Shown here: positions 28,057 through 35,850 of the stretch, one piece after another
Numbering within the stretch: position 1 is the first letter of the stretch
Layout of the letters: each line of letters starts with the position of its first letter
NCBI RefSeq assembly: GCF_022654015.1
Contig: NZ_CP073063.1
Coordinates: 1,054,001-1,118,000 of the forward strand
Source: Brevundimonas diminuta
GTDB lineage: Bacteria; Pseudomonadota; Alphaproteobacteria; Caulobacterales; Caulobacteraceae
DNA length: 64,000 nucleotides
Direction of reading: 5' to 3'
Made by a program: the position numbers and the translations under genes
Notes under the pieces: model-generated
What the model saw: only the letters and a program-made list of their open reading frames with translations
Database searches by the model: none
What the model was told of the DNA's origin: nothing

Positions 28057-28687
28057 TCTCCAGGATATTCTGACCGACATCCGCGCCTGTCGCGCCTGCG
28101 CGGGCGTCCTGCCGCACACCCCGCGCCCGGTGGTGCGGGTCTTTCCCGAGACACGGCTGCTGATCTGCGGCCAGGCGCCGGGGAGACGCGTTCATGAGAG
28201 CGGCCTGCCGTTCACGGATCCCTCCGGTGATCGTCTTCGTGACTGGATGGGCGTGGACTACGAGACCTTCTACGCCGACCCGCGCATCGGGGTCGCGGCC
28301 CAGGCCTTCTGCTATCCGGGAACTGCGCCGAAAGGCGGCGACTATCCGCCGCCGACACGCTGCGCGGAACTGTGGCGACCGCAGTTGCTGGACGCCCTGC
28401 CGCAGATGGAGCTGACCCTGCTGGTCGGCGGCTATGCGCAGGCGTGGGCGCTGGGCGATAAGGCCAAGCGGACCATGACCGACACGGTGCGGGCGTGGCG
28501 TGAGTATGCGCCGAATCTGCTGGTGCTTCCGCATCCGTCGTGGCGCAATACGGCCTGGCTGAAAAAGAATCCGTGGTTCGAGGCGGAAGTGCTTCCCTAT
28601 CTGCGGGAACGCGTTCGGCGCATTCTGACTTCTGCAAATCCGGCGGCCGTTCGCTCCTGCGAGACGGACTTGCCGGTGGTATCGTGA
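28046..28687 (+). CDS. Uracil-DNA glycosylase family protein with Fe-S cysteines
   Basis: A 213-residue member of the COG1573 uracil-DNA glycosylase superfamily. Motif A appears as LLICGQAPGRRVHESGLPF (about 38-56) and motif B as LPHPSWRN (about 156-163). Four Cys in the family spacing, Cys15 and Cys18 (CRAC) and Cys89 and Cys106, can hold the 4Fe-4S cluster known from family 4 enzymes. The residue normally Glu or Asp after GEAPG is Arg/Val here, so activity may differ from canonical family 4. It overlaps the DUF3253 gene. Confidence 0.85.
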   Translation: MKTDLQDILTDIRACRACAGVLPHTPRPVVRVFPETRLLICGQAPGRRVHESGLPFTDPSGDRLRDWMGVDYETFYADPRIGVAAQAFCYPGTAPKGGDYPPPTRCAELWRPQLLDALPQMELTLLVGGYAQAWALGDKAKRTMTDTVRAWREYAPNLLVLPHPSWRNTAWLKKNPWFEAEVLPYLRERVRRILTSANPAAVRSCETDLPVVS

Positions 28688-28703
28688 GCGCTGCTTGGGA
28701 CAC

Positions 28704-29729
28704 ATGGCCTTGATCGCCTCCAGACTTACGCCGCTGGCCGCCGCGCTCGTTCTGTCGGCCTGCGCCGCACCCCATATTCAGCCGCCGTTGACGCCGCCGC
28801 CGGGCTTTGTCGGCGCCCATGTCGAGGATCGTGCCTTGGTCATGTCGGACGGCGCGCGCCTGCCGTATCTGCATTGGGGTCCAAAGGATGGGGCGCCCTG
28901 GGCGGTGATCGTGGCCCTGCACGGCATGAACGATCACGACGCCAGCTTCCGTCTGGCCGGCCCCTGGTGGGCCGAGCAGGGGATAGAGACCTGGTCTTAC
29001 GATCAGCGCGGCTTCGGCGGGGCGCCGGGGCGGGGCGAATGGGCCGGGCAGCAACGGATGACCGATGATCTGCGCGAGATCACCGCGATGGCGCGCGGCC
29101 GCTATCCTCATGCCGTCATCGCCGTGGTGGGCGAGAGCATGGGCGGGTCTGTCACCGCCGCCGCGTTCGGCTCCGACAATCCCCCGGATGCGGACCGCAT
29201 CGTGCTGCTGGCGCCCGGCGTCTGGGGCTGGTCGACGCAAGGACCGTTGAACAGCACGGCGCTGAACATCGCAGCGCGGGCGCTGGGCGATGTGGCGCTG
29301 GAACCGCCGGAGTTCATCACCCGCGACATCCACGCCTCATCCAATACGCTGGAGCTGATCCGCAACGGGCGCGATCCGAGGAGCATCCTCGCTACCCGGT
29401 TCGACACCGTCTATGGGCTGGTCGATCTGATGGAGACCTCGTCGCGCAGCCTGGGGCGCATCCGAGGCGACGCCATCCTGATGTACGGCGCCCACGATGA
29501 AGTGGTGAAGAAGGGGCCGATGAAGCTGGCGCTGGAGCGGGCCGAGCGGGAGGGCGGGACGCTGCGGACCGCCTGGTATCCGAACGGCTGGCATCTGCTG
29601 AACCGCGATCTGGACGCCGAGATCGTCTATCGCGACGTCGTCTCGTGGTTGAGAGATCCGAAAGCCCCTCTGCCGTCCGGTGCGCCGGCCGTCTTGCCGG
29701 AGCTTCAGGCGGGCGAGGCGCGCCCTTAA
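28704..29729 (+). CDS. Lipoprotein alpha/beta hydrolase (monoacylglycerol lipase-like)
   Basis: A 341-residue exported hydrolase. A lipoprotein signal ends in VLSACAAP (Cys about 20). The serine hydrolase fold shows VALHGMNDHDASF (oxyanion loop), nucleophile Ser in VGESMGGSVTA, Asp in LMYGAHDEVV and His in YPNGWHLLNRD. It resembles the lysophospholipase/monoacylglycerol lipase group. The ATG at 28704 lies 16 bases after the glycosylase gene. Its stop codon overlaps a perfect CtrA box that probably serves fliF. Confidence 0.87.
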   Translation: MALIASRLTPLAAALVLSACAAPHIQPPLTPPPGFVGAHVEDRALVMSDGARLPYLHWGPKDGAPWAVIVALHGMNDHDASFRLAGPWWAEQGIETWSYDQRGFGGAPGRGEWAGQQRMTDDLREITAMARGRYPHAVIAVVGESMGGSVTAAAFGSDNPPDADRIVLLAPGVWGWSTQGPLNSTALNIAARALGDVALEPPEFITRDIHASSNTLELIRNGRDPRSILATRFDTVYGLVDLMETSSRSLGRIRGDAILMYGAHDEVVKKGPMKLALERAEREGGTLRTAWYPNGWHLLNRDLDAEIVYRDVVSWLRDPKAPLPSGAPAVLPELQAGEARP

Positions 29730-29741
29730 GCGGGTCTTAAC
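29726..29741 (+). promoter_or_regulatory. CtrA binding site upstream of fliF
   Basis: A full consensus TTAA-N7-TTAAC; the first TTAA overlaps the stop codon of the upstream hydrolase gene (27727 style overlap: stop is 29727-29729). It is 77 bases before the fliF start. In Caulobacter the fliF operon is a class II flagellar operon switched on by CtrA, which fits this position. Confidence 0.85.
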
Positions 29742-29817
29742 GCGACGTTTACCATCCAGGCGGCATTTTCTGCCTAGCGGGGCGTTCGTGTCTCCCGCGA
29801 GTAGGGGGCGGGGACGC

Positions 29818-31458
29818 GTGGGCGGCTTCACAGCGGCGTTGCAGAAGTTCGGGATCGGCCGTCTGGCTGCGGTCCTCGGCGTCGCCGCGGGTGTGGCCGC
29901 CGTGCTGGTCGCCGTCATGCTGCGCGTGGGGCAGGCGCCGGACGCGCTGCTTTATTCCAATCTTGATCTGCGCGAAGCCAGCGAGATCAGCGCCGCCCTG
30001 GATCAGGCCGGCATCAAATATTCGTCCAAGGGCGACGGCTCGACCATCATGGTCAACCGCGACGAGGTCGGCACGGCGCGGATGCTGGTCGCGGGCAAGG
30101 GTTTGGTCACGTCCGGATCGGTCGGTTACGAGTTGTTCGACAGCCAGTCGGTGCTGGGCCAGACCGAGTTCCAGCAGCAGTTGAACGAACAGCGCGCCCT
30201 GCAGGGCGAGTTGTCGCGCACCATCATGTCCATGCGCGGCATCACGGCCGCTCGCGTCCACATCACCATGCCGCGCCGCGAGATGTTCACCTCGGCCGCC
30301 GGCGAACCGACCGCTGCCGTTCTGGTGGGGCTGGGCGGGCGTGACCTGACCAGCGACCAAGTGCGGGCGATCCGCAACCTGGTGGCCTCGTCCGTGCCGA
30401 ACCTGAAACCCGACCGCGTCACCGTGGCGGACCAAACCAACCGCACCCTGGCGGCCGGGAGCGACGACGGAACCTTTACCTCCGCGTCCGCCGCAGAGGC
30501 CAAGGGCAATACCGAGAGCCAGCTTCAGGCGCGCATCAAGGACATCGTCGAAGGCGTCGTGGGCGCCGGCGCCGCTCGCGTCCAGGTGACGGCTGATATC
30601 GATCAAAGCCGCGCTACGACCCAGGAAGAAAAGTTCGATCCCGATGGTCAGGTCGTCCGCTCGACCACGACCAACGGTTCGCAATCCGCAGACAATAGCG
30701 TCCAGCCAGACGGCGGCGTGACCGCGACCAACAATATCCCCGGCGGCGCTGCGCCCGGCGCGACGCCGGCCGGTTCGACCAACTCGGAAAACGCCGAGAC
30801 GACCAACTACGAAATCTCCAAGACTACGACGACCACGACCAAGGAGCCGGGTGAGGTCAAGAAGCTGGCCGTCGCCGTCGCGGTCGACGGCAAGTGGACG
30901 CCGGCCAAGGACGGCAAGGGCGAGCCGACCTATGCGCCGCGCACGGCCGAGGAGATCGCCCAGATCAAGTCTCTGGTCGCCGCCGCCGCCGGCATCGACG
31001 AGACGCGCGGCGACAAGATCGAGGTCATCAACGTCCGCTTCAACCACGACACGGGCATCGAGGGCGGTCTGGACGGCAAGTCGTCGCTGCTGGACTTCTC
31101 CAAGAACGACATCATGCGTTTCGTCGAGCTGGGCATTCTGACGGTCGTCGCCTTGCTGCTGATCTTCTTCGTGCTGCGTCCTCTGCTGAAGACGGCGGCG
31201 GGCGGCGGGGCCAATCTGCCGGCGCTGGCGGGCACCAACGGCGTGCCGGTCACCACCGTGGCGACCACGGTGATCGGCCCGGACGGCCAGCCCCAGCTGG
31301 TTCAACTGCCGGCGCCCAGCGAAATGGAACAGAAGATCGACATCGCCCGCATCGAGGGTCAGGTGAAGGCGTCGTCGGTCAAGAAGGTCGCCGACTTCGT
31401 TCAGTCGCATCCCGATGACGCGGCCGGCATTCTGCGGACCTGGGTGGCCGAAGGCTGA
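29818..31458 (+). CDS. fliF: Flagellar MS-ring protein FliF
   Basis: Builds the MS ring, the membrane base of the flagellum. The 546-residue protein has membrane helices at about 14-35 and 440-465, a periplasmic ring-building region with [19 protein letters not shown] and [15 protein letters not shown], and a C-terminal cytoplasmic tail that binds FliG ([17 protein letters not shown]). GTG at 29818 is chosen: AGGGGGCGGGGAC lies just upstream and the product then begins with the short family N-terminus [15 protein letters not shown] at 29788 would add 10 residues. First gene of the fliF-fliG-fliH-fliN-flbD operon. Confidence 0.95.
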   Translation: MGGFTAALQKFGIGRLAAVLGVAAGVAAVLVAVMLRVGQAPDALLYSNLDLREASEISAALDQAGIKYSSKGDGSTIMVNRDEVGTARMLVAGKGLVTSGSVGYELFDSQSVLGQTEFQQQLNEQRALQGELSRTIMSMRGITAARVHITMPRREMFTSAAGEPTAAVLVGLGGRDLTSDQVRAIRNLVASSVPNLKPDRVTVADQTNRTLAAGSDDGTFTSASAAEAKGNTESQLQARIKDIVEGVVGAGAARVQVTADIDQSRATTQEEKFDPDGQVVRSTTTNGSQSADNSVQPDGGVTATNNIPGGAAPGATPAGSTNSENAETTNYEISKTTTTTTKEPGEVKKLAVAVAVDGKWTPAKDGKGEPTYAPRTAEEIAQIKSLVAAAAGIDETRGDKIEVINVRFNHDTGIEGGLDGKSSLLDFSKNDIMRFVELGILTVVALLLIFFVLRPLLKTAAGGGANLPALAGTNGVPVTTVATTVIGPDGQPQLVQLPAPSEMEQKIDIARIEGQVKASSVKKVADFVQSHPDDAAGILRTWVAEG

Positions 31459-32492
31459 TGGCGAAGCTGGTCAACAAGAAAGCTTCGATCGACGATCCCA
31501 ACAAGCTGTCGGGACCGGAGAAGGCCGCCGTCATCCTGCTGGCGCTGGGTGAAGAGCATACCGCCCTGTGGGAGCGGCTGGACGACGACGAGGTCAAGGA
31601 AATCTCCCAGGCCATGGCGACCCTAGGCAACGTCAGCGCCGAGGCCGTCGAGGCCCTGATGATCGAGTTCGTCTCGGGCCTGTCCGGCTCGGGCTCGGTC
31701 ATGGGCAGCTACGAGCAGACGCAAAAGCTGCTGGCCGCCTTCCTGCCCAAGGATCGCGTCGATGGCCTGATGGAAGAGATCCGGGGGCCGGCCGGTCGCA
31801 CCATGTGGGACAAGCTGGGCAATGTGAACGAGGCCGTTCTCGCCAACTATCTGAAGAACGAATATCCCCAGACCGTCGCCGTCATCCTGTCCAAGGTGCG
31901 CTCGGACCACGCCGCCCGCGTCCTGACCAGCCTGCCGGAAGACTTCGCCCTGGAATGCGTCCAGCGGATGCTGCGCATGGAGCCCGTGCAGCGCGAGATC
32001 CTGGACAAGATCGAGGCGACGCTGCGCACCGAATTCATGTCGAATCTGGCGCGCACCTCCAAGCGCGACAGCCACGAGATGATGGCCGACATCTTCAACA
32101 GCTTCGACCGCCAGACCGAGGCCCGCTTCATCGGGGCTCTGGAAGAGCGCAATCGTGAATCGGCCGAACGCATCCGCGCCCTGATGTTTGTCTTCGAAGA
32201 CCTGTCCAAGCTGGACCCAGGCGGGGTGCAGACCCTGCTGCGCGCCGTGGACAAGGATTCGCTGGGCCTGGCGATGAAGGGCGCGTCCGAAGGACTGCGC
32301 GAGATGTTCTTTTCCAACATGTCCGAACGCGCGTCCAAGATCATGCGCGAAGACATGGAGTCGATGGGGCCGGTGCGTCTGAAGGATGTCGACGCCGCCC
32401 AGATGGCCATGGTCCAGGTCGCCAAGGATCTGGCCGCCAAGGGCGACATCATGCTGGCCGGTCAGGGCGCCGACGACGAGTTGATCTACTGA
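31458..32492 (+). CDS. fliG: Flagellar motor switch protein FliG
   Basis: Rotor protein that contacts the stator and sets torque and rotation direction. The 344-residue product has the N-terminal FliF-binding domain ([20 protein letters not shown]), the middle domain with EHPQT-like [12 protein letters not shown], and the C-terminal torque helix region with [19 protein letters not shown], whose charged residues match the family. Its ATG shares one base with the fliF stop. Confidence 0.97.
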   Translation: MAKLVNKKASIDDPNKLSGPEKAAVILLALGEEHTALWERLDDDEVKEISQAMATLGNVSAEAVEALMIEFVSGLSGSGSVMGSYEQTQKLLAAFLPKDRVDGLMEEIRGPAGRTMWDKLGNVNEAVLANYLKNEYPQTVAVILSKVRSDHAARVLTSLPEDFALECVQRMLRMEPVQREILDKIEATLRTEFMSNLARTSKRDSHEMMADIFNSFDRQTEARFIGALEERNRESAERIRALMFVFEDLSKLDPGGVQTLLRAVDKDSLGLAMKGASEGLREMFFSNMSERASKIMREDMESMGPVRLKDVDAAQMAMVQVAKDLAAKGDIMLAGQGADDELIY

Positions 32493-32493
32493 C

Positions 32494-33156
32494 ATGACCC
32501 AGTCCCCTGAAATCCGGCGCCTCTTCGCCTTCGACACTGAGTTCGACGCGGACGGCACGGTCGTGCGCCCCGGCGCCTGGACGCCGGCCAAGCGCTCCTA
32601 TCTGCCGACCGAGGTCGATGCCCTGGTCGCGCAAGGGCGTCTGGAAGCGCGCGAACAGGCGCTCAGCGAGGTCGAAAACATCCGCGCCATGGCCCTGAGC
32701 AACATCGCCCAGGCTGTGGCCTCGGCCATGCCGACCCTGAAGGCTGTGGCCCAGGCGCACCGCGAACAGGCCGCTGACTTGGCCTTGGCTGCTGCGCGCG
32801 CCATCGCCGGGGCCGCTCTGGACCGGTTTCCGCATGCGCCGCTGAAAGCTGCTTTGGAACTGTTGGCGCAGGAAATCGACGCCTCGCCGCGTCTGGTGGT
32901 TCGCGCCTCGGGACTGGATGACGAGGCGCGCGGCCTGATCGAGCGCGCCTGCGCCGACAGCGGCTTTACCGGCGTGGTCGCCTTCCGCGATGAACCGGGC
33001 ATGGCCCAGGCCGCCTTCCAGTTGGAATGGGCCGATGGGCGCGCTGATCACGATCCGCAAGGCTCGGCCGACCGCGTCGCTGAGGCCCTGACCGCCGCCT
33101 TGGCCGCCGAGTCTGGACACGCCGAAACCCTTCCCGTCGACAGGAGCATATTCTGA
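32494..33156 (+). CDS. fliH: Flagellar export regulator FliH (FlbE)
   Basis: A 220-residue protein in the position of FlbE in Caulobacter, the FliH-type regulator of the FliI ATPase at the export gate. Residues 45-95 form a long Ala/Gln/Glu-rich helix with repeated small-residue spacing, and the C-terminal domain (about 115-200) fits the FliH/HrpE fold. Sequence conservation in this family is low, so much of the call rests on operon position between fliG and fliN. It starts 1 base after the fliG stop and its stop overlaps fliN. Confidence 0.85.
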   Translation: MTQSPEIRRLFAFDTEFDADGTVVRPGAWTPAKRSYLPTEVDALVAQGRLEAREQALSEVENIRAMALSNIAQAVASAMPTLKAVAQAHREQAADLALAAARAIAGAALDRFPHAPLKAALELLAQEIDASPRLVVRASGLDDEARGLIERACADSGFTGVVAFRDEPGMAQAAFQLEWADGRADHDPQGSADRVAEALTAALAAESGHAETLPVDRSIF

Positions 33157-33488
33157 TGGCATCCGACGACCTGGCGCTGGAGGAATTCTCCGGCCTTTCG
33201 GGCCTGCCGCCCCTGGACGACAGCGGCGAAAAGAGCGCCGCCGACCTGGCCACCGTCTTCGACGTGCCGGTCAACATCTCGGCCGTTCTGGGCAAGTCGC
33301 ACATGTCGGTGGCCCAACTGCTGAAACTGAACAAGGGCTCGGTGCTGGAGTTGGACCGCAAGGTCGGCGAGGCGATCGACATCTTCGTCAACAACCGCCT
33401 GATCGCGCGCGGCGAGGTCGTCGTCGTCGACGACCGGCTGGGCGTGACCATGACAGAAATCATCAAGACCGAGGATAGCGGCGCCTGA
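33156..33488 (+). CDS. fliN: Flagellar motor switch protein FliN
   Basis: C-ring protein, 110 residues. The SpoA/FliN domain is clear from VFDVPVNISAVLGKSHMSVA, LNKGSVLELDRKVGEAIDIF and NNRLIARGEVVVVDDRLGV. A 25-residue acidic N-terminus precedes it. ATG overlaps the fliH stop (TGATG), so translation is coupled. Confidence 0.96.
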   Translation: MASDDLALEEFSGLSGLPPLDDSGEKSAADLATVFDVPVNISAVLGKSHMSVAQLLKLNKGSVLELDRKVGEAIDIFVNNRLIARGEVVVVDDRLGVTMTEIIKTEDSGA

Positions 33489-33527
33489 TCGGCGACGCGC
33501 TCGAAACAGGGATAGAGGAGAAGAACG

Positions 33528-34940
33528 ATGCGTCTTCTGGTGGTAGGCAGACTGAGCGGCCAGCTCGCTTCGGCGGTGAAGATGGCCATGGCGCACGGCG
33601 CCAAGGTCAATCACGTCGAGCGCGCCGACCAGGCGACCGAGCAACTGCGCCGTGGGCAGGGCGCCGACCTGCTGATGGTCGATTATCAACTGGACATCGC
33701 CGCCCTGATCGCCGCCAACGAGGCCGAGCGGATCACCATTCCGGTCGTGGCCTTCGGCGTCGACGCCGATGCGCGAGAGGCGGCCGCCGCCATCAAGGCC
33801 GGCGCCAAGGAGTTCATTCCGCTTCCGCCGGACGCCGAACTGATCGCCGCCGTCCTGTCGGCCGTCGCCGACGACGAAAAGCCGATGATCTCGGCCGACC
33901 CGTCGATGAAGGCGGTGCTGCAACTGGCCGATCAGGTCGCGCGCTCGGAAGCCTCGATCCTGATCACCGGCGAAAGCGGCGTCGGCAAGGAGGTGATGGC
34001 GCGGTATCTGCACGAGCATTCGCGCCGGTCCGAGCGCCCCTTCATCAGCGTCAACTGCGCCGCCATTCCCGACAATCTGCTGGAATCCGAACTGTTCGGT
34101 CACGAGAAGGGCGCCTTCACCGGCGCCGTCGCGCGCCGCATCGGCAAGTTCGAGGAGGCCGACGGCGGTACGCTTCTGCTGGACGAAATCTCCGAGATGG
34201 ACGCCCGGCTTCAGGCCAAGCTGCTGCGCGCCATCCAGGAGCGCGTCATCGACCGCGTCGGCGGCTCCAAGCCGGTCTCGGTCAACATCCGCATCATCGC
34301 CACCTCGAACCGCGATCTGGCCAAGGCCGTGGCGGAAGGCACCTTCCGTGAGGACCTGCTGTATCGCCTGAACGTGGTGAACCTGCGCCTGCCGTCCTTG
34401 CGCGAGCGGCCCGGCGACATCGTGGTTCTGGCCGACCACTTCATCAAGAAATACGCCGCCGCCAACGGCGTGCCGGTGCGTCCGATTTCGGCCGCCGCGC
34501 GTCAGGCCATTTCGGCCCACCGCTGGCCGGGCAACGTCCGCGAGCTGGAAAACGCCATGCACCGCGCGGTGCTGCTGGCCACCGGCCCCGAGATCGACGT
34601 CGACGCCATCCGCCTGCCGGACGGTCAGCCGCTGGGCGGCATGGGCGCCGGCATGATGGCGGGACAGGCCTATGAGGCGCCGCAAGCCGGGGTGGCCGCC
34701 CGCGCCGCCCAGGCGGCCAACGCCGTGACCCGCAGCTTCGTGGGTCAGACTGTGGCGGCGATGGAGAAGACGCTGATCCTGGACACCCTGACCCACTGCC
34801 TGGGCAATCGCACCCATGCGGCCAACATCCTGGGCATCTCGATCCGCACCCTGCGCAACAAGCTGAACGAATACGCCGACGAGGGCACGGCCATTCCGGC
34901 GCCGATGAGCGGCGTTTCCGCCTCGGGCTACGCGGCCTGA
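33528..34940 (+). CDS. flbD: Sigma-54-dependent flagellar transcription activator FlbD
   Basis: A 470-residue NtrC-family activator that turns on late flagellar genes and represses fliF in Caulobacter. Order: degenerate receiver (1-115), AAA+ domain with Walker A GESGVGK (148-154), the sigma-54 contact loop GAFTGA (195-200) and Walker B LLLDEISEMD, then a Fis-type helix-turn-helix (HAANILGISIRTLRNKLNEY). The receiver keeps Asp52 but lacks the N-terminal acidic pair and the conserved Lys, which agrees with control by FliX and not by phosphorylation. GAGGAG precedes the ATG. A sigma-54 promoter before flgF in this window is a likely target. Confidence 0.95.
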   Translation: MRLLVVGRLSGQLASAVKMAMAHGAKVNHVERADQATEQLRRGQGADLLMVDYQLDIAALIAANEAERITIPVVAFGVDADAREAAAAIKAGAKEFIPLPPDAELIAAVLSAVADDEKPMISADPSMKAVLQLADQVARSEASILITGESGVGKEVMARYLHEHSRRSERPFISVNCAAIPDNLLESELFGHEKGAFTGAVARRIGKFEEADGGTLLLDEISEMDARLQAKLLRAIQERVIDRVGGSKPVSVNIRIIATSNRDLAKAVAEGTFREDLLYRLNVVNLRLPSLRERPGDIVVLADHFIKKYAAANGVPVRPISAAARQAISAHRWPGNVRELENAMHRAVLLATGPEIDVDAIRLPDGQPLGGMGAGMMAGQAYEAPQAGVAARAAQAANAVTRSFVGQTVAAMEKTLILDTLTHCLGNRTHAANILGISIRTLRNKLNEYADEGTAIPAPMSGVSASGYAA

Positions 34941-34944
34941 ACCC

Positions 34945-35850
34945 ATGCGCGCACCCGTGGAGCGCCGACGCGTCCTGACGGGGTTGGCCGCCTTGAGCGC
35001 GGTCGCCTGTTCGCCGCGCGCGGAATCACGCCCTGCGGCGCCCGCCCCTGTGTCAGACGAGGTCATTGACCTGTCGGACCTTGAAACGCGCAATGGCGGT
35101 CGTCTCGGCTTCGTCGTTCAGGACGCGGCGACAGGGCGAAAGCTGGTTTGGCGCGGCGACGAACGCTTCGTCTATTGCTCGACCTTCAAGATGTATCTGG
35201 CCGCCGCCACGCTTTTGCGGGTGCAGGCCGGGCAAGAGCGCTTGGATCGCCGCATCCCGATCACGGCGGCTGACATGATCAACCACGCTCCGGTCACCGA
35301 GCCCGCCGTCGGCTCCAGCCTGACGGTCGAGCAGTTGCTGAAGGGCGCGGTGGAGGTCAGCGACAACCCCGCCGCCAATCTGTTGCTGAAGGCCATGGGC
35401 GGGCCGTCGGCGATGCAGACCTTCTATCGCGGCATCGGCGACGACAGCACTCGCTCGGACCGTTTCGAGCCGGAGATGAATCGTCTGGACGGCGACAAGG
35501 ATACGATCCTTCCCAACCAGTCGGTCGCCAATCTCCAGCGTCTTTTTCTGGATCCCGCCTCGCCCCTGACCGCAGCGTCACGCGCCCTGTTGCTGCAATG
35601 GATGACCGATACGCCCACGGGTCAGAATCGTCTTAGGACTGGGGCGCCTGCGGATTGGCGGGTAGCGCACAAGACGGGGACGGGAGGCTATGGGCCGACC
35701 AATGACATCGGCCTGTTGTATCCGCCGAACGGCCAACCCGTGATTGTCGCCGCCTATTACCATGCGACTGGGGCGACGTCGGACGACGCCAATGCGGCCG
35801 TGATCGCCGAGGCGACGCGTCGCGCACTGAAGGTCTTGGGTCGTGGCTGA
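34945..35850 (+). CDS. Class A beta-lactamase with Tat-like signal
   Basis: A 301-residue serine beta-lactamase. All class A motifs are present: STFK (79-82, active Ser79), SDN (139-141), omega-loop Glu175 in RFEPEMN, and KTG (243-245). Cys78 precedes the active Ser, but the partner Cys after KTGT found in class A carbapenemases is Gly here, so that disulfide is absent. The N-terminus ERRRVLTG resembles a twin-arginine signal, followed by a weak lipobox AVAC at Cys22. It starts 4 bases after flbD and its stop overlaps the flhA start by 8 bases, so it is embedded in the flagellar operon, which is unusual. Spectrum cannot be read from sequence. Confidence 0.93.
   Translation: MRAPVERRRVLTGLAALSAVACSPRAESRPAAPAPVSDEVIDLSDLETRNGGRLGFVVQDAATGRKLVWRGDERFVYCSTFKMYLAAATLLRVQAGQERLDRRIPITAADMINHAPVTEPAVGSSLTVEQLLKGAVEVSDNPAANLLLKAMGGPSAMQTFYRGIGDDSTRSDRFEPEMNRLDGDKDTILPNQSVANLQRLFLDPASPLTAASRALLLQWMTDTPTGQNRLRTGAPADWRVAHKTGTGGYGPTNDIGLLYPPNGQPVIVAAYYHATGATSDDANAAVIAEATRRALKVLGRG

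Noticed and set aside
34945-35850. Beta-lactamase as a class A carbapenemase
   Set aside because: Cys precedes the active Ser as in those enzymes, but the second Cys of the characteristic disulfide after KTGT is Gly. Spectrum cannot be inferred.
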